Origin: Takakia lepidozioides
Taxonomy: Eukaryota; Streptophyta; Takakiopsida; Takakiales; Takakiaceae
Reading direction: 5' to 3'
Length of the DNA: 64,000 nt
Assembly: GCA_030704615.1 (NCBI GenBank)
Contig: CM060732.1
Coordinates: 38,175,053 to 38,239,052, forward strand
Shown piece by piece: positions 23,290 through 36,500 of this stretch. The notes under the pieces were generated by a model. That model saw nothing but the letters and a program-made list of their open reading frames with translations, was not told where the DNA came from and ran no database searches. Position 1 is the stretch's first letter, and every line of letters starts with the position of its first letter. The position numbers and the translations under genes were made by a program.

Positions 23290-24214
23290 GACTTCCAGAT
23301 TCAAGATGAAACTACTGTCACGGACGACATCCGTTACTAATGAACTGCACTACAAAAAATTCTTTCATTTGTTAGATTTCATTCATTTTGTATTCAAGAT
23401 ATGGGTGCCTGGTCATCTTCGAATTATCCTTAGTGACGGCGACATAAGACTTGGCATGTTTGCTCGACAACAACTCCAACAGCGCATGACAATCCGAAAT
23501 GGTTTTCATAGCCTTACACAAGTCCTGTAAGTCCAAACCATCAGGATAATTTATCCCTTTGCGATGAGGGTGGTCTCAGGCTGCGTTTCAGGAGAGAAGT
23601 GTGACATTTATCATGTCATTACTATAAAAGATACCCTCTATACCATCTTTCCATTCAGCCATATCAGCAGATTTTCCTCTCAACAATTTAGCACGAGCCC
23701 TAGTTAGCATTCAACAATAATCAACAGGCCAGGCGTTAACAACAAAGTGATCACATGTTTGAGGGTGCTGCATGCGGGACTCCCAATCCGTGACTATATA
23801 CGAGGAGATGAAACGATAGTTGTGGCTGAGGTACACCGCCTCGCCTTGCAAATGCCAGAGCCTCTCAGGACCCTTCAACCAAAAAGACACGCGCGTGATA
23901 GTTACATAGCCCAATTTTCTCATCCTTGCTTCCTTCACGTCTATGCATTCACCATTATACGTCTTGAAGACAACATCGTTTATTGGTATACCCGTCATGC
24001 AGCACAAAGTATCTATGTACGCAGTGGTCATGTACTTAAAACCAACTGACGCTTTTAAATTCAACAATTCTAATAACATAACATCTTCAGTACAAAAATC
24101 CAAGATGGAGTCGAGATCATCGCATATCCTCGCAGGTGCCGGCATACCTTTTGGTGGAATTTTAGGCACTACTAGAACTTTCTTCACATCTTTGGCTTCA
24201 AATTCAAATTTCAC
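23290..24214 (-). pseudogene. degraded orphan protein-coding region (unknown family)
   Basis: The longest open part (23711-24214, 167 codons) reads FEFEAKDVKKVLVVPKIPPK, RICDDLDSILDFCTEDVMLL and ERLWHLQGEAVYLSHNYRF. After its stop, coding-like minus-strand sequence goes on in changing frames (GKSADMAEWKDGIEGIFYS; GINYPDGLDLQDLCKAMKTI; HALLELLSSKHAKSYVAVTK). This suggests one large decayed protein of more than 300 residues. I cannot name it; a mobile element or an old integrated viral gene are both open. The surroundings are AT-rich and gene-free. Confidence 0.4.
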
Positions 24215-26916
24215 AAACTAGATGCACTCAATCCGATTCAAGAAAGTACAAATGAAAGTTTGAGATCCAGTATTACCATTGATAGCCTTTGAAGTGGATG
24301 ATAATGGTTCTAATTCATACTAAAGGCTTATTCTTTCAAAGGTTATATATTTTACATCGTGACATTGTGTTTTAAACACTTAGTACAAAATATCATTTTC
24401 AATCCACATCATAATATTGAGTTTAATAAATAGTATTTAGTATTCCACGTGGAACATGCAATGGTTTAAATTACTTGTGCTCACTTCTACTGATGTCACC
24501 ATGGCACCTCAAGTGCATTAACCATTCATGAATGACCCATTCACTTTATCAGTGGTTCACAAAGTGGTAAAAGACATAAGTGATTAAATATGCCAATTGG
24601 AAAACCCTAAAATGTCATTAGTAGCAAATAATCTAATGGTTTTTTTTTAAATAATAAAAATAATACCCAAATCCATCCTACGGTATTGGAAGAGAACTTT
24701 GCTCGTTTGGAGTGCAGGGATTGGGAAGAACATATTGGGTTATTACCTGCTCTACCTATGGCAATGAAAGTCGACGCGTTGTGGTCATGGTGAAGACCTA
24801 GTCATTTAACATAGACGACACTTTCCAGCTCGACGACGAGTTAGTAGAAGATGAGCTCAAGAACGAACATTAGACTAGGTTCTTGGCTGTGGATATGATG
24901 TTGTAGTATGCCACATGCACAAAAAGATAGAGATCATGTGCTGATTGCACTGTTGTTTGGCTGCAAGTTTCTAGTTGATGTTGTAAATCCAATGAAGTGT
25001 AAGGCGATCGATGACAAAGATGATGCTAGTGACTTCACCTAAAAAAACAAATATATTGGGTGAGTGTTTGTGACATGCATTATGGAAAAAACAAGACATT
25101 GTTGTAAATTCTTTTGATTTGCATTCTAAAGTATTGCACATCTTTGAACAAAGATTTTATGTCGTGCTGCAGGAAGTTCTTATACGCAAAATGCTATGAA
25201 ATTATGTACATGGACATGTGGAGCCTTGCGGAGCTGGAAAGTTGCCAAATTGCCATGTAGTATATACAAGAAAATATCTCTGTCTGAAATGATAACATGA
25301 TATGACATGTACGACAAATCCAAAGAACGATTCCAAGGAAATGGTCAAATGTGATATTTGATCAGAACCAGGTGACATCTTGCTTTGAAATGTTACTTGT
25401 TATCTGATGTTGTCATTAGTGTCTGCTTCCACAAGTAGGGTGACATCCCGCGCTATCTCGTGGAGAAAACCTCAAAAAACCAACAAGGTTTACTGGAGAG
25501 GGCTATTAACAGTTCTCATATTCGGCTCATTAATGAAAACCTGGGTGCTACATATGTCAAATCATGAGATCAGCAATCGCGTCCTCCATCTTAGAGTGGA
25601 TCAATACTTGATCACGATGCACAGACATTGGGGCTCACTTTATGTGGTAGAGAGAGTGGCTTATAAACTCTAGGAAACAAGTCGTTCCGAAGTGTGCCGG
25701 TTTGTTGAGGGTGCACTATATATTGGAGTGTTAGGGGTCTCTGTCACAGCAAGTTAGTGGCTGGAGGAAAGTTCCAGGTGAGGGAATTTGGCGTAGGTCC
25801 AATCAAGACAATTCATGTGACACCTTGTCAAGTCAAAACTTATTTTCAATGAGTGGTCTTCCTAAATGGATGGTACATAGGCCAAGGTCCCCAAATAAAG
25901 AGTCCATTGGCTCAACAATCTTGCCCTCGGCACTCTTCCAAATCACAGTAGCGAGTCACCATCCCATCAAATGCGTGGGATTGTTGGACGCTGTTTCGAG
26001 CATGTGAGACAGAAAGGTGAGTTCATCTGCTCTTACTCCATCTCCGATGGATGCTTTCCACAACATTGACAGCAGAGACACAAGTCAAGTCTTGTCTTCT
26101 TGATAATGTGTGGCTCCACAGCCATGATTGTATTTTATCCTTGCTAAGAATCATCTCGTTCCCTTTTGAAACCACATGACACATTTTCGTCGGAAATCGT
26201 AGTATGAAATTAGGATGGATTTCACCGTGTCCTTCTTCTCCTATCTTTGTGTGATCATTTCCATCCGGTAGTCAGCTCTGGGCTCCAGGGACTGGTAATG
26301 CATTGCACTAGCTATGTTCTTTTCCTTCATTTGTCTTTGTTGGTTTTGTGCCTCTCTCAAATTCACACGTTTAGTACACAAGAGGATGATCTGAAAGAAA
26401 TGTGTTTATAATTCATAGGAGACTGTAGCAATTTATGTTAATATCTAGTGTGTGTGCATGTGTTTATGAGACAGCGAGAGCGGTGCAAACTAGGATGGTG
26501 GGTTTCTTTAGTAAGGTGGACCATGACATATGATTGATGAGGCACAAACATGGGTTGAACTAACCCAATTCCTGGTTAATTGGATTAGTGACAAACCTCC
26601 AAATGACCATAAGATAGCTGGCCGTGCAGAGACTAAATATTGGGTGTTATGTAGAAGTGTTGCTCAACTGTCCTACAAGTTATACTCCCACATAGCCACG
26701 ATGATGACAAAACCAGCATACGAGAACAGCCTCTTCAAGAAATCATTAAAGTTGGAAAGTGAAAACCCTCACCAAAGTAGTCAGATCGGAAGAAATTGCC
26801 AGATTATCCTTCTCCTTTCTGTAGCTCAACCTCGGTGAACATTATAGTTAGGTGACAATCTCCATCTATATATAGGGTCTGATCTAGGACTACTCTTTAC
26901 AACACATTGTCGTTAA
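24215..26916. other. gene-poor AT-rich stretch
   Basis: Only short interrupted frames. One plus-strand stretch near 25440-25560 (GDIPRYLVEKTSKNQQGLLE) looks coding-like but is broken soon after. No domain recognised. Confidence 0.4.
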
Positions 26917-27568
26917 CCCTTAAACGCCCAGTAGCCCGTTTCAGGCTTTTGGGTTTAGAAAAATCTGAATAACTTTTTGCATTCTCCATGGAATTGTGTG
27001 AAAAAAAAATATAATGTTCTTGCACACCTGGCACACCAAGATTCATTGCCCGATTGCCTCGGATCTGCCAAGTTGCAAAGAGGTCTCATCAGGCAAGCAG
27101 GGGGGTCACGATTTGATAAAGGTAATTCTCGTTGTTTCATTCTTCACACTTGTGTCAGAGAGGGAGAGAAACATGGGATTTTCCCAGGTTTGACCAAGTG
27201 GCAACATCGCATGCATTGGCCAAATTGGATACTTTTTGGCTTGTTGGACGAGGGATCTCAAGGGGATGAAACCCTGCTAATTTCGTCTCAATCCCATTTG
27301 ATCCCGTCACTCAAATCTTTAAAAAATTACCAAAAATGGATATGTTTCTCAAAAGGGCCCCAATAATGGGGCCCACATTCAACGGTGACATTTTGTGGAT
27401 TTGGGGCTGATTGGCCTCAAATTCGGCAGGTGGATGCAGGAGGAAGGTACGCACCTAATGTGCGGTCAAGTTCTTTAAAAAGTTAATTTTCTGAAAGTTA
27501 CACCTTTTTTCCACTTAAGGGGTCATGTTTTCTGAAAAAGTCAAACTATGGCACTGGGCGTTTAAGGG
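26917..27568. mobile_element. short non-autonomous element with piggyBac-like ends
   Basis: The left end follows a TTAA (26913-26916) and reads CCCTTAAACGCCCAGT. The right end reads ACTGGGCGTTTAAGGG, the exact inverse, and is followed by TATG, which could be a mutated TTAA. TTAA plus a CCC-starting terminal inverted repeat is the piggyBac signature. The interior (about 650 bp) has no transposase, so it would be a MITE. The terminal repeats are certain; the family is inferred. Confidence 0.6.
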
Positions 27569-30527
27569 TATGCCAATGGTGAATGAAGTTGACAAAAGAC
27601 AATGACCACCTCAATATGGAAAGCAGAAGCACTAGCCGACAATAATGCAAGAGAATAATTTATCCTATCACCTTCGATTAAGTCAACACCACATCGACTC
27701 TAGTGTGATTTATCTATTATAGTTTGAGTTCACCCCAAGATGGGTCACAATGGGGTTAGCTTTTCTTCTCCATTTGTAGGCACGGAGATGGCAATATGAG
27801 AAAAGGCACAAATTTACCTCACACCACATTGTTATGATGCATTGTATCTAGCAATCACACTACCAGCCACATGTTTCAAAGTCTCCCATCTCTTAATGGC
27901 TTTTTACAATCCAGGCTGATAGGTGTGAGGGGAGCAGCAAGGGTGGGGATTTGACAGCACACCACCGGGACATCGCCGGTATGGCCATCCCCCAAGGATG
28001 CCGTTAAACTTACAACCAGACCTGGCCCGCAAACTGCCGGTGTAGGGGTTTCTGGATCCACTAGGCGGGTCCAGGTTCAGCCATGGTGCTATGGGAAGTC
28101 CCCGTTGTTTTCTCTTATGGCCTGTCACGAGGTTATTTTTTCCTCGTTCTTTAATTTGATAAACAGGGCTCCGCTCCCTTTCCTTAATAAAAAGAAAATA
28201 AAACCATGGTTGGGAGTATTTGGTGATGATGTGGGTTAGGGTCCTGGATAACCTGGACCGGTCACCCGTACAACACAGGACCTGGACCCGCACAACACTT
28301 GCCTTATTTTTCCTTTGGTTTTGGAGATACTCCCAACTCCCGACCAGAACTTTCATCTGTTTTTGCCCGGCCAAGGAATTTGTGAATATGTTTACGGTGC
28401 GTCTCTTCAAAATTAGGTCAGGTTTTCATGTTGGCAAACGGCCCGTCCATTGGGCTTTCCGCTGCTCTCTCGGGAATGGCAACGAGCAGCATGCCCTCAA
28501 CAGGGGACGCTTACTTACCACACTGCGGGACCCAAGGACCCGGCGCAGCTCAGGTCATTGAACTCCAGCTTCTAGAGATTGGCCTACTCTGCTATCCTCC
28601 TCTCCAGAGCAACCAACAGTACACCAACTTGAATGCTCTGATGAGCTTTCAGTACTGTCCCACTTTCATAATATAAAAGACATCCAACCTGCACAACCAC
28701 TATCTTTGGCAGCTATTTACAGGATACAGTCGCCTTATTATGGATGGTAACAGCTCACTTGCTTGAGATATGTAAAGAGGAGAACAATACGTGGGTCCCA
28801 TACGAGATTAAATGATCATGTCCCATTCTCTTGGAAACATCCACATGGAAGCGATATAGTAATCCGTGAACCTGATCCAGCCTGTGGACGCATCACAAGT
28901 GGGCCCAAGTCCATCTTGTCAACAGAACCCGTAACCATCGTCATTGTCTTCTCCTGTAATGTGTACAATTGAGTTGATTAAATCTTGGAACTATGACCCC
29001 ACATCAATCTATAATAAGCGCCATGCAGCTCATTTCCTAGTTGGAAGTTCGTTGTCAGTCCACTTGCATCTCATTACTACCTACAACCGATTCTTCTCTT
29101 CAAGAGCTTTTGCCTAATAATCTCGAGATTTCTCTATCGACTCGCTCGTTCGGAGAAGCGAAACTCCCACCAGATGGTCCAACTTCAACTCAGCCAGAAC
29201 TTCTTTTTCCACGGATCCTGTTGAGGGTTTCTCCTACAATTTGTTCGCCCTTTCTTTACGTTTTTCTCTGGTTGTCCAAAGTCCACAACAGTGTGGGCTT
29301 TGGATAAAGCGGGCTTGTCTCTTGTGAAGCACATTCATTGTCTATGACCAACTCCTTCATCACTCCATCATGACTCCATTATTACTGCACAGCAAGTGTC
29401 TCAGAGCATCTTCAGTCTCTTTTGCAAGTCTGCATCACAAATTCTCGAACATCAAACACGCCGCTGCCTGCTGTCCCCGCCGTGACGACTGACGACGGCC
29501 CTTCATTCATCTATTCGCACAGTTCATTCATCTTCTCTTTCATTCATCCAATAACTGTCCGGGAATCGGGGCCGGTAAACGAAAACTCCAAAAGAGTAGC
29601 TGCCACGTTTCCCGGAGGGAGACCACGTTCAAAACGTGACCCTTCCTACCGGACACAGCCGGTCACCAGCGACCTGGACGGATTCAGCTAGTAACTCCCG
29701 TTAGTGGGTTCAGTTTCTGTTGGTGTATACCGTTAGTAGCTTGTCTCTACAGAATGTATTAATAACTCTACAAAATATTTGATAAATGCGGAGGCAAACA
29801 GGAATTACTTACTATTAAATAAATAAATAAATATTAATATTATTAAAGACCGAATCTCGGTGAAGTCGAGGGCCCGTTAATGGACACGAAAATAGTCTCC
29901 TCCGTATAGTACAGGTACTTGAGGCGTACAAGTACGAATGCTCAAATATATACATATACGGGTACGCTGTCTCGTCCACTTCTCGCCGACGCGTCTCTGA
30001 TCTATCTGTGTGAGTGTACGCAGCGGCAACGTTCACGGCGACAGGTTTCTACGGCTCCTCGGAGGTTAGTGCCTCCATGGATCCTCCCCTTGTTCTTGCT
30101 ATCTGTCTCTCTTTACACACATAATCTGTCTCTCTGTCCCTCTCTCCTCCGTGCTCTGACGAAACGTTGTTGAGTTTTTCTGAGTCGTTTGAGTTTGAAG
30201 GGAGATTTTCCACGATTTTCTGATTGAGCTGAGCTCCTGGCACACGGAGAACCCCCATTGCCTTACCTGCCATACAAACTGAGGTGGGTTTCCCCAAAAA
30301 ATCCCAAGTCCTTGATTATCCCAAAGACAGCGCTTGTGGGAGACCATAAATCAAGTCCTCTCGAATGTCTGTATATAATGAATGTCCTCTAGCCTGCCAC
30401 TCGCTGCTCCTGCTTTGGACCTTGAAAGACCCTTATTTATTCTGAACAGTCTCGAAACTGCAACGAGATTATGGTGGAGACCGAGAAGACCCACCGCGTT
30501 CTCCCAATACATTGGGCACTGTGAGCT
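27569..30527. other. intergenic; repeat debris and upstream region of the ER-body gene
   Basis: At 27990-28205 a stretch with a tail like the one near 10230 ('ctttccttaataaaaagaaa') suggests the end of a dispersed retroelement in reverse orientation. A TATA-like run occurs near 29944 (aatatatacatata) about 580 bases before the first plausible ATG. No gene recognised. Confidence 0.4.
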
Positions 30528-33500
30528 ATGTCGACGAGGCGGGTGTCCTTTCGGCGGAGGAGGGCGAGTGTCGCCGTAGCTATCCAGTCGGCTAGTTTAC
30601 ACAGAAGCGAAAATGAGAGACGTATCGTGCCGACAGACAACCATTTTTTAGGCCAGATTCCCGAGTCACTGTTCAAAACAGTGGCCAAAATGTGATCTCC
30701 GGAGGGGAACAAGGAACTCAGGCTAGTGATGCTTGAGGAACCATCGGATTCCGACTTGGAGTCAACGCAAACTTTGGAGAGGCTCTTCAACTAGTCGACG
30801 AACTTTCAGGCGGTGCTTCAAACACTCGCCTTTCTGAGCTCAACATTTCTTGGCACCCGGTCATCACCTTACCTGAGGCGGATACTGCCCCTGAGAGCAT
30901 AGAAAACAAGTCCGATCCCAGTACTATGTCCGATGGAGGGAGAGAACCTGCTCTCGTCTCTAGCAGCTCGGAATCGTCGGTTCCTCCTCCAGCGCTCAGC
31001 CATGAGGAGAGAAGAGCCCCGAAAGTAGAGCAAAATTGGAGTCGGACGGCAGAGCAGCTACTTGCTGAATGTGATTCGAGTACGACGTCTTCTAGTGGTG
31101 ATTCGAGTACGACATCGACTAGTGTTGATTCGGACACAACGTCGTCTAGTGTTAAATCAGGCCAAAATCAAGTGGCAGACACGAGTAGAAGATCGCAGAA
31201 GCACTTGCCATCGAAATGTGATTCGAGTACAACATCCTCTTGTGTTAAATCAGACAAAGTGGCAGAGACGAGCAGAAGATCACAGCAGTTGCCATCGAAA
31301 TGTGATTCGAGTACGACATCCTCTAGTGTTAAATCAGGTCGAAATCAAGCGGGACAGACGAGTGGAAGTTCCAGCCAGAGTTTGGCTTCAAGAATGGATG
31401 GTAATGGAGCGGAGTCGTCTCCTTCCCGACACCGGACCCGAGCTTCCTTGAAACCCAAATCGGAGAGAAGTGTGGAGTTTGATGAGTCACGAGGTATGGG
31501 CTCAGTGTGTTTTGAGCTACGCTCTTTGGAGTTCTTTCCCCAGCTTCACGTCTTCAAACGATTAAACTTCTTGAAAGAAAAATTCTCAACCCCAAGGGAG
31601 GCTGGGTTGTATCTTAGCTCCTATGTAGATCTATACCAAGCTGAGGTTTCAGCTTGAAGCGCTTCAGCCGAGGTTAGCCTATGTGTGGGGCCGTCTCAAT
31701 TTTTGAGCTAAGGCTCCTAGTCTTTGACGTGTGTCAAAGTAGAGCAGCGACTTCAACTTGATGAAGGGGACATTAGGTGAAGTGGTCTCCAGATGTTCTT
31801 TAAAGGGAGACTCCATGCCGTTCATAGAGATATGCTAAATCTCAGGGGGGGTTTATCTTCCAGGTTGATGGAAACTCTCTTAGAAGTTGCATTTAGTCTC
31901 ATCTACCCAGACACCTGGGTCTCTGTCTCCTTATGTCCCATGGGCCCTGAGCGTCCCTATGGAGGTTATGAAGGTTCCTCAACTGTTTTCTATTTTTTAC
32001 CCAAACTCCCTTAAATGGGAAATCTCTATCTCGTAAACTCTCACACTCTCACAAGCACTTCTTGCTTTTTCCTGTCTTTTGTGTTATTATCGTCCATCCA
32101 CTTTCTCTCTACATGCTTACTTTTTGTTCTTTTGTTGTTCTATTGTCTTCCAGCGGTCGCTGGACCTACTGTGGACCTGGGAAATTTCTTTCTTTCGGGC
32201 TTTCCGTTGACATTTTAAAATACCATTTCATTTCATTCATCTCAGGCGCATGGAAATGCCGGCGCTGTGGCTGGTGCTACCCAAATGATCAACATAGCTC
32301 AAGACACAGGCGAGAGCACAGAAAACATTGTGTGGAGATTCAGAATGTGCATCTATGGCTTGGTGAGGATGCACTGGATTCCCCAGATTCCGAAGCAGCA
32401 AGCCCAGGAGGTAAGTATTTGAAAGGATTCCAAGCTGTCAGACGAGAATGATTCAAGTTTCAACTGGGCAAAGTATGATGCCAAAGTAACAACAACACTA
32501 GAGAGTAATTTTTGCAGTATTGGGATCTCTCTGTGTAGTTCATCCTCCTTGGACTTCTGGGACTCCCTTGGATGGAATAAATGTTGTTTTCTTCTCTCAC
32601 TCCAGGGCATGGAATAATTATCTGTCTCCTGCATTGCACCCCCCACCCCCCGGGAGGTCCCTTTATACCTATATCCAGCTCCTGCAGATGTTTTCCCTGC
32701 CTGAAGGATCATCAGGGGACAATTGTTAAATTTCGATGCGTGTTTATCTTTGTGTCCCTCACGCGCTCTTGATATTACTACCTCGTTCCCCTCCCTCTGA
32801 CACATACAAATCAGTGTCTCTAGGTGATGAGGGGCTCAGATAGAGTTCCTGATGTCCAAGAGAGATGATTGTTACAATGATTCTAGGTGAGGAGGAGCTG
32901 TTCGACCACCTTGCTGGTGTCAAAGAGACTCCAACATCTATGGTCGACCTTGACTGTTCAGTGGGGAACCAGCTGGTAAAACGCAGCCTAGTGTGGGATG
33001 GTCCCAGTAATGTGTCACCTGCCATGGATGACCAACTAGGAATTCCAATGCACTCAGGGACGTATGAGCATCAGGAGAAAGAAGAGATTGGTCCTCGCAG
33101 TCCCAATCAAGAAGGTGAACGTGGGGAAGCTGACATACCCTCCCTGATAGAGTCGCTTATGAATGAGACAGGTGAATGTCAGTCTGTTACTTGTAGTAAA
33201 GTACTTTTAAGAGCTATGATAGCTGATCTGTTGGCCGATTAAAAAGACAGTTGGTGGTTGGTTGTTCCTTGGGGTAGCATGCCTTTATGTCCTCTTGCAT
33301 GTTGTCAAGGCCATTTTGAGATGCTGTGGCAAAATTGAACTCCTTGACACTCTGTACAGCCTTGGAAAATTTCCACTTCATCATTGGTTACAGCTCTTTT
33401 TGCTCAACGTGCCACAGTTGATGGTTAGGAGATGCCATCTTCTGTTGTGATTTCTTAGAGAGAGAAAGATGGCCCAGAAACAGGGCCAGTGACATGTACA

Positions 33501-36500
33501 GCCTTGGAAAATTTCCACTTCATCATTGGTTACAGCTCTTTTTGCTCAACGTGCCACAGTTGATGGTTAGGAGATGCCATCTTCTGTTATGATTTCTTAG
33601 AGAGAGAAAGAAGGCCCAGAAACAGGGCCAGTGACATGTGCAGGTGAAGCAGGTATGCTGATCCAAGATGCTAATGCAGATGACTGGACAGTGACTCTTG
33701 CAGAAAGAGAAGTGCAAATTCTGGATGGAAGAGGAAAGGGTTTCAGCACCAATATACGCGTTGGGCTGTAGTGAGGGGGTCAGTTTATGGAGGGTCATGG
33801 CTATATAATCTTTTATGTAGGTAATGGGGAAGGGTTTTTATCGTCCCTTGGGGACTTACATGATCCGTGCTGCTGTGTCTGAAGGAAATGGAGAATATGG
33901 TGGTCCATTGGCATGCAAAGATCAGGCTGAGACACAGAGTGATGTGGATTTTGGAAGAGAGAGGCAGTCATATGAGGGAAAGTATCACGATGATCTGCCT
34001 GAGAGTAAAGGCCATGAGGCTGTTCCTAAAAGAGAGAAAGAGACCCATGAGGATGGAGGAGACGAGGAGTGTGGTATGGCCACCTACGAGACTTCAGGGA
34101 CACCGGAGGAGACCATAGATGCAGACAGATGTGCTGGTGATGGCCATGAGGCTGGAGGGACACCTCAAATAGAGAAAGAGACCCATGAGGATGGAGGAGA
34201 CGAGGAGTGTGGTATGACCTACGAGACAACAGGGATTCCTGAGGAGACCAGAGATGAAGAGAGATGTGCTGGTGATGGCCATGGGAATAGGTTTGAAGAA
34301 AATAATGATGGGGTTCAAATTGCCGAGCAAGAAACAGAGGGTGAAATTCATAGAGGCAATAATCTGTCTACTGGTCAGGAGGAAGGTACTGGGACTGTTT
34401 TACTGGGAAATGAGGCACATGAAAGGAGTGGAATGTACATTGAGAAGTATAAGGTTGTAAGGGCCATAGGAGACGACAGAGGGGATCATGATGATAAAGT
34501 AGAGGGAGAGATGCAGGAGAAAAATACAAGTATGGAGTTTACAAAGGGGAAGAAACAGGAGGTGGAGGTGCTCACAGAGGAAAAGAAGCACACTCAAAAT
34601 CTGCCAGGGAAGGAAGTTGATAACTTTCCTGAGGATACAATGGTAAGGGAAAACCAGACAGAGGAGTGGGAGAATGAGGAGAAGATTGGAATGGACGAAC
34701 GATCAGAAGATGGCAGGAAGAAAGAGGTCAAAACGGATGTCAGAGTCTTAAAGCATGATACCCAAACAGGATCCTCAAGTGTATACACAATTTCTTCCAC
34801 AGTTGAAACATACACAGGTAGTGTTGTGCTCAGGAAGCAAGATGGATTTGTCCCACACACGGTAGGAAGCAGTATGCAGCAGACCCCCTTTTTGAGAAAG
34901 AAAATTGAGTACGCTGGTGGACTCCCCAAAGTTCAACTTGAAATTGTTCAAGACTTCTCCAGGGCTCAGGGTGGGGAGAATGAGTTCCAAGCTTGGGACA
35001 CGAGGGGAAGTCAAACAGAGGCCAATGAGGCCAGTACATCTACATTAACAGAGTTTCCCGGAGAGTCTGAGGTAGATAGAGTTTTGCGGCTGCAAACAAC
35101 CCATGATTTACTGTGCCCAGTCTGTGGTTCATGCATTACGAAGCGAGTCATTCTTCGAAAGAGGAAGAGGACAACTGTGTTACCTGAGGAGGAGTTGGAG
35201 GAGGCGGGTACACCTGAGATTCCTGAGGAGCTAGATCAACCTCCAGTTGAAGAATGGGGTTGTTTGGCATGCTTAATTCTTTTCTTCCGTAGAGGTCACT
35301 TTCCTTCCCCTATATTTTTTTTGTTCATGTGTTTTGAAATGGGGGCATTCTTTTACAAAGCTAGAGGGGAATGAGATGTAGTCATTAGAACTGGACTGCG
35401 GTAGACTTGCACCTTGTTTGTATGGGTTAGCAGGATATGCACATGGCATATATTCTAGCAGCACCTAATGTATGGACTGGTTTGGACACCAGTGAGGGGC
35501 GTGTGGCACACTCCATCAACTGTTGAATTTGAGGAACCTTCATATTCGATTCCTCGTCCACTGGAGGAGGTTCAGACTGCAGAGACTCCTGGGACACCAA
35601 GTCTGCAAGAAAGTCCTGATGCAAAAGCTGACTACAATTGCCTCCCTGTCTTGTTTCCACGGTTTCCCTGGGGACAAGCAGAACCTATGAAAGCTGAGTC
35701 AGGTGATCCAGTCAGAGTTGTTGAATTTGAGGGACCTTCACCTTGGATTCTTCGTCCGCTGGAGGAGGTTCAGGCTGCAGAGACCCTTGGGACACCAAGT
35801 CTGCAAGAAAGTCCTGATGCAAAAGCTGCGCGCACTCCAGTAGTTGATCCAGTCAGAGCTGTTGAATTTGAGGGACCTTCAGCTTGGAGTCCTCGTCCAC
35901 TGGAGGAGGCTCAGGCTGCAGAGACTCCTGGGACACCAAGTCTGCAAGAAAGTCCTGATGCAAAAGCTGACTACAATTGCCTCCCTGTCTTTTTCCACGG
36001 TTTCCCTGGGGACAAGCAGAACCTATGAAAGCTGAGTCAGGTGATCCAGTCAGAGTGTGAATTTGAGGGACCTTCACCTTGGATTCTTCGTCCGCTGGAG
36101 GAGGTTCAGGCTGCAGAGACCCTTGGGACACCAAGTCTGCAAGAAAGTCCTGATGCAAAAGCTGAGCGCACCCCATCAGTTGATCCAGTCAGAGCTGTTG
36201 AATTTGAGGGACCTTCAGCTTGGAGTCCTCGTCCACTGGAGGAGGTTCAGGCTGCAGAGACTCCTGGGACACCAAGTCTGCAAGAAAGTCCTGATGCAAA
36301 AGCTGACTACAATTGCCTCCCTGTCTTGTTTCCACGGTTTCCCTGGGGACAAGCAGAACCTATGAAAGCTGAGTCAGGTGATCCAGTCAGAGTTGTTGAA
36401 TTTGAGAGGGACTTCACTTGGATTCTTCGTCCGCTGGAGGAGGTTCAGGCTGCAGAGACCCTTGGGACACCAAGTCTGCAAGAAAGTCCTGATGCAAAAG

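Noticed and set aside
23347-23362. CACTACAAAAAATT as the opposite end of a CACTA element
   Set aside because: It is in the same orientation as the candidate left end at 22051, and no target duplication was seen.
30437-31137. Long minus-strand open frames of 117 and 116 codons
   Set aside because: They are antisense to the Ser/Thr-rich repeat exon of the ER-body-like gene; repeats in the sense strand keep the antisense frame open.
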